Assembly (NCBI GenBank): GCA_023420895.1
Contig: JAEZUY010000020.1
Span: 1 to 64,000, forward strand
Direction: 5' to 3'
Length of the DNA: 64,000 nucleotides
From: Bacillota bacterium
GTDB taxonomy: Bacteria; Bacillota; Clostridia; Tissierellales; Gottschalkiaceae
The notes beneath the pieces are model-generated. The model saw only the letters and a program-made list of their open reading frames with translations, had not been told where the DNA came from and searched no databases. This document shows, in pieces, positions 60,876 to 64,000 of this stretch (positions are counted from its first letter, which is position 1; each line of letters opens with the position of its first letter). Position numbers and translations under genes: made by a program.

Positions 60876-61952
60876 CTATTCTATTATTCCGCCGCCAGCT
60901 AAATAGTCTCCGTCATAGAATACTACTGACTGTCCGGGAGTTATAGCTCTGACTTTGTTGTCGAACACTATTTTCACTCTGTCTTCTGAAACCGGATATA
61001 CTGTGCAGTCCTCTTCTCTTGCCGAATACCTTATCTTGGCTTTGAGTCTCACAGGCTCTTTAAGTTCTTTTATATTAAGAAAATTTATATCCCGTGCATA
61101 TAGAGTGTCTTTGAATATATCGTCATTGACTCCTATAACCACTTCATTTTTCTTCGCATCTATATCGATTACATAGGCAGGATATCCTAAAGCCAGTCCC
61201 AGGCCTTTTCTCTGTCCTATAGTATAATTCACAATTCCATTGTGTTTCCCGAGCACTTTTCCGTCTTTATCCACGAAATTTCCCGGCTTTATCTTGTAAT
61301 CGGCATTTTTTCTTATAAATCCTGCATAGTCATCATCAGGAACGAAACATATATCCTGGCTGTCCGGCTTGTCTGATGTGACAAGACCTATTCTTCTTGC
61401 AACCTCTCTTACCTCATCTTTGGATTTATAGCCTCCTAGCGGAAACAGAGTGTGTTTAAGCTGTTCCTGAGTCAGATTGTAAAGAGCGTAAGTCTGGTCT
61501 TTTCCGTCAGCCTCCGATTTTTTCATGAAGAACTCTCCGTCTTTCTCTTCAACTGTCGCATAATGTCCGGTTGCAACATAATATGCATCAAGCTCAAAAG
61601 CTTTTCTCAAAAGCTCCTCAAATTTTATCTCTTTATTGCACATTATACATGGATTTGGAGTTCTTCCATGTCTGTATTCATCCAGAAAATTTTCCACAAC
61701 TTTATCTTTGAAAACTTTCTTAAAGTTCACAACATAGTGAGGAATTCCTATTTTATCTGCAACTTCTCTAGCATCGTCTATAGATGAAAGAGAACAGCAT
61801 CCTCCCTCTCTCTCCATAACCTCGGGATTGTCATCTTCCCAGAGCTTCATTGTAACTCCTATTACATCGTAGCCCTGCTCTTTTAGGAGATATGCGGCAA
61901 CTGAACTGTCTACTCCTCCGCTCATTCCTATTACAACCTTGTTTTTATCCAT
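60876..61952 (-). CDS. mnmA: tRNA-specific 2-thiouridylase MnmA
   Basis: Adds sulfur at position 2 of the wobble uridine of tRNA-Lys, Glu and Gln. PP-loop GMSGGVDSSVAAYLL, catalytic cysteine region NPCIMCNKEIKF and second cysteine in DSQDICFVPDDDYA are present; length 358 is normal. Sulfur should come from the cysteine desulfurase encoded upstream. Separated from iscU by a strong terminator. Confidence 0.95.
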   Translation of the reverse strand: MDKNKVVIGMSGGVDSSVAAYLLKEQGYDVIGVTMKLWEDDNPEVMEREGGCCSLSSIDDAREVADKIGIPHYVVNFKKVFKDKVVENFLDEYRHGRTPNPCIMCNKEIKFEELLRKAFELDAYYVATGHYATVEEKDGEFFMKKSEADGKDQTYALYNLTQEQLKHTLFPLGGYKSKDEVREVARRIGLVTSDKPDSQDICFVPDDDYAGFIRKNADYKIKPGNFVDKDGKVLGKHNGIVNYTIGQRKGLGLALGYPAYVIDIDAKKNEVVIGVNDDIFKDTLYARDINFLNIKELKEPVRLKAKIRYSAREEDCTVYPVSEDRVKIVFDNKVRAITPGQSVVFYDGDYLAGGGIIE

Positions 61953-61970
61953 AATTTCACCCCTTTAAAA

Positions 61971-61999
61971 AACCCCTAAATGGAATCCATTCAGGGGTT
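61971..61999 (-). terminator. Terminator after the isc genes
   Basis: Arms aacccctaaatgga and tccattcaggggtt with one wobble; six T follow on the minus strand. Confidence 0.9.
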
Positions 62000-62058
62000 T
62001 CTTTTTAACTACTATATTATATCATAAAATATCTCAATTATTATCTGTCTATTTTTAA

Positions 62059-62502
62059 TTACTCTTCGTCTTCCTCATGTCCATGATCGTGAGCATCTTC
62101 TTCAGGATCGAAATCTTCAAGACCTTCTATATGTCTTCCTGTCTTTTTAGAGTAATCGAGAAGAGCCGCTTTTATAGCCTGCTCAGCTAGAACTGAACAG
62201 TGAATTTTCACTGGCGGAAGTCCGTCAAGTGCTTCAACAACAGCTTTGTTTGTAAGCTCCATAGCTTCATCTATAGTTTTTCCTTTTATAAGTTCAGTAG
62301 CCATTGATGAAGAAGCTATTGCTGAACCGCATCCGTAAGTCTGGAATTTTATATCAGATATAACGTCTCCGTCTATCTTTAAATACATTCTCATTATATC
62401 TCCGCATTTAGCGTTTCCTACTTCTCCTACTGCATCTGCATCTTCCATTACTCCAACGTTTCTAGGATGTTGGAAATGTTCCATTACTTTTTCTGAATAC
62501 AT
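62059..62502 (-). CDS. iscU: Fe-S cluster assembly scaffold IscU/NifU-N
   Basis: 147-residue scaffold on which iron-sulfur clusters are built. Conserved cysteines lie in GNAKCGDIMRM, YGCGSAIASSS and KIHCSVLAEQAI. The C-terminus is extended by an acidic, His-containing tail (EEDAHDHGHEEDEE), which might bind metal. It starts 2 bases after iscS stops, so they are cotranscribed and the two proteins act together. Confidence 0.94.
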   Translation of the reverse strand: MYSEKVMEHFQHPRNVGVMEDADAVGEVGNAKCGDIMRMYLKIDGDVISDIKFQTYGCGSAIASSSMATELIKGKTIDEAMELTNKAVVEALDGLPPVKIHCSVLAEQAIKAALLDYSKKTGRHIEGLEDFDPEEDAHDHGHEEDEE

Positions 62503-62504
62503 AA

Positions 62505-63680
62505 TTATTGCCCCCTAACTTCTTGATATAATGGCGACCAGTCTCTAAGTCTAGCCACTATTTCTTTAAGATTTTCTACTACATAATCTATTTCTTCTTT
62601 AGTATTAAATTCACTTAATGAAAGTCTTAGCGAACCGTGTGCGATTTCGTGCGGCAGTCCTATTGCTAAAAGCACATGTGAAGGATCAAGTGATCCTGAA
62701 GTGCACGCTGAACCGCTCGATGCCGCAATTCCTTTAAGATCCAGACTTAAAAGAAGCGATTCTCCTTCTATATAAAGGAATGAATAGTTTACATTCCCTG
62801 GAAGTCTTTTAGTTCTGTGTCCGTTAAGTTTTATATCATCTATATTAGCTTCAAGCTGCTCCATAAGATAGTCTCTTAATTCCGTAACTTTCTTATTGTG
62901 AGCCTCAAGATTTTCAGTCGCTATTTCAAATGCTTTACCGAATCCCACTATTGCAGGAACGTTTTCCGTACCAGCTCTTTTATTTCTCTCCTGTGAACCT
63001 CCGTGGATAAGGTTGTCAAGTCTGAGTCCTTTCTTCATGAATAGGAATCCTATCCCTTTAGGTCCGTGAATTTTGTGAGCAGACGATGTAAGCATGTCTA
63101 TATTCATATCTTTAACATCTATATCTACTGAACCGATAGCCTGAACTGCGTCAGTGTGGAATATAGCCTGGCTTTCATTTTTTACTATCTCAGCTATTTC
63201 TTTTATCGGCTGTATAGTTCCTATCTCGTTATTTGCAAGCATTATAGAAACGAGTATAGTATCTTCTCTAAGAGCTGATTTAAGATCTTCAATTCTCACT
63301 AGTCCGTCTTCATCAACTGGAAGATAAGTTACTTCAAAACCTTGTTTTTCAAGATATTCACAAGTATGAAGAACTGCATGATGTTCTATTTCTGTAGTTA
63401 TTATATGTTTTCCTTTAGAAGCCATTTTTTCTGCAGCCATCTTTATAGCCCAGTTGTCAGCTTCAGAACCTCCAGAAGTGAAGAATATCTCTTTAGAATC
63501 TGCATTTAATCCTTTTGCTATTTTCCCTCTTGCTTCTTCAACTGCTTTTCTGGCATCTCTTCCTATTTTATATATACTTGACGGATTTCCGTAATGTTCC
63601 GTAAAGTAAGGAAGCATTGCTTCTACTACTTCAGGTTTAACTTTTGTTGTAGCAGCATTGTCCATATATATCTGTTTCAA
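62505..63680 (-). CDS. iscS: Cysteine desulfurase IscS/NifS
   Basis: PLP enzyme that takes sulfur from cysteine for Fe-S clusters and for MnmA. MDNAATTKVKPEVVEAML begins the fold, SSAHKIHGPKGIG carries the PLP lysine near residue 205, and SSGSACTSGSLDPSHVL holds the active-site cysteine near 325. Length 391. Between the Rrf2/IscR gene and iscU, the standard order. Confidence 0.95.
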   Translation of the reverse strand: MKQIYMDNAATTKVKPEVVEAMLPYFTEHYGNPSSIYKIGRDARKAVEEARGKIAKGLNADSKEIFFTSGGSEADNWAIKMAAEKMASKGKHIITTEIEHHAVLHTCEYLEKQGFEVTYLPVDEDGLVRIEDLKSALREDTILVSIMLANNEIGTIQPIKEIAEIVKNESQAIFHTDAVQAIGSVDIDVKDMNIDMLTSSAHKIHGPKGIGFLFMKKGLRLDNLIHGGSQERNKRAGTENVPAIVGFGKAFEIATENLEAHNKKVTELRDYLMEQLEANIDDIKLNGHRTKRLPGNVNYSFLYIEGESLLLSLDLKGIAASSGSACTSGSLDPSHVLLAIGLPHEIAHGSLRLSLSEFNTKEEIDYVVENLKEIVARLRDWSPLYQEVRGQ

Positions 63681-63697
63681 TGTATTCCATCTCCTTT

Positions 63698-64000
63698 TTA
63701 AATGTAGTACATATATTCTCCATTGCTGTTTAATCTAACATGTTCATCTATCATATCCTGCAGCGTAATATTATCTATAACTGAATTTATGCTCTCGCTT
63801 ATTTTTTCCCATACCATTTTAGTTACACATTTCTCACTGTTGGCACAAAGTCTGCTGTCTCCAACGCAGCTCACTAATGAAATGTCTCCTTCAAGACTTC
63901 TCACTATATCTCCAACTACTATATTAGAAGGCTGATTTGCAAGAAGATATCCGCCCTGGGCGCCTCTCACACTGTTTACAAGACCATTCTTTTTCAGTAT
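63698..64000 (-). CDS. iscR: Rrf2/IscR-family regulator, cut by the window edge
   Basis: Partial: the frame runs off the right end, so only about 100 C-terminal residues are seen. The wing region NGLVNSVRGAQGGYLLA and NIVVGDIVRSLEGD match Rrf2 regulators. Cysteines in SCVGDSRLCANSEKC are placed as in IscR, so it may hold a [2Fe-2S] cluster and repress the isc genes directly downstream. The N-terminal helix-turn-helix lies outside the window. Confidence 0.88.
   Translation of the reverse strand: MLKKNGLVNSVRGAQGGYLLANQPSNIVVGDIVRSLEGDISLVSCVGDSRLCANSEKCVTKMVWEKISESINSVIDNITLQDMIDEHVRLNSNGEYMYYI

Noticed and set aside
1..64000. tRNA, rRNA, insertion sequences, prophage or replication origin
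   Set aside because: No cloverleaf-like sequence, rRNA segment, transposase, terminal inverted repeats or DnaA-box cluster was recognised on reading both strands.

Overview
The window reads as chromosome of an AT-rich Gram-positive anaerobe of the Clostridia/Tissierellia type. The evidence is Spo0A, a nusB-xseA-xseB-ispA-dxs-tlyA-argR-recN-spo0A block, an alaS-ireB-ruvX-DUF1292-fur-rnjA-mltG block, T-box control of asnA, strong AGGAGG ribosome sites, and surface proteins anchored by SLH domains rather than LPXTG. No lipid A, LPS or outer-membrane gene is seen. Nearly everything is on the minus strand; the plus strand carries only a GNAT gene, an EamA transporter, a CRISPR-like mini-array, a UvrD-like helicase and a YbjN-like gene. 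I saw no rRNA, tRNA, insertion sequence or prophage.

Layout. 0-4 kb: three SLH surface-protein genes. 4-12 kb: small metabolism (GNAT, deoC, flavoprotein, asnA behind an Asn T-box), a polar amino-acid ABC transporter, and two tandem cupins. 12-24 kb: RpiR regulator, surE, scpA/scpB, M50 protease, nucleoside salvage (pdp, purine nucleoside phosphorylase), an Xer-like recombinase, NUDIX, DUF3866, and an envelope group with a MraY-like enzyme, a family 2 glycosyltransferase and SteB/SteA-like proteins. 24-34.4 kb: spo0A, recN, argR, tlyA, isoprenoid genes, exonuclease VII, nusB, AmaP/Asp23 and efp. 34.5-37 kb: a pseudopilin-like cluster. 37-42.5 kb: EamA transporter, orphan CRISPR-like array, pst phosphate operon. 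42.5-47.5 kb: a fourth SLH locus, helicase and small hypotheticals. 47.6-64 kb: a transporter-AroE fusion, YhaM-like nuclease, U32 peptidase, O-methyltransferase, mltG, rnjA, fur, ruvX, ireB, alaS, an AI-2E family protein, and the mnmA-iscU-iscS-iscR iron-sulfur group, cut by the right edge.

How genes work together. ScpA/ScpB, the Xer-like protein, SteA/SteB-like proteins and Spo0A suggest a chromosome-maintenance and envelope region. IscS and IscU supply sulfur and clusters, MnmA uses IscS sulfur for tRNA thiolation, and IscR probably regulates them. PstSCAB takes up phosphate. The SLH proteins probably coat the cell wall.

Points for a second look: the in-frame fusion of an aromatic-acid-exporter-like membrane domain to shikimate dehydrogenase; a two-spacer CRISPR-like array with its own apparent promoter and terminator but no cas genes; three minus-strand reading frames broken exactly at A-tracts (an SLH protein, a pilin-like protein, a small protein); an Xer-like recombinase with two changed catalytic residues; and absence of spoIVB and nadK from an otherwise conserved gene order.
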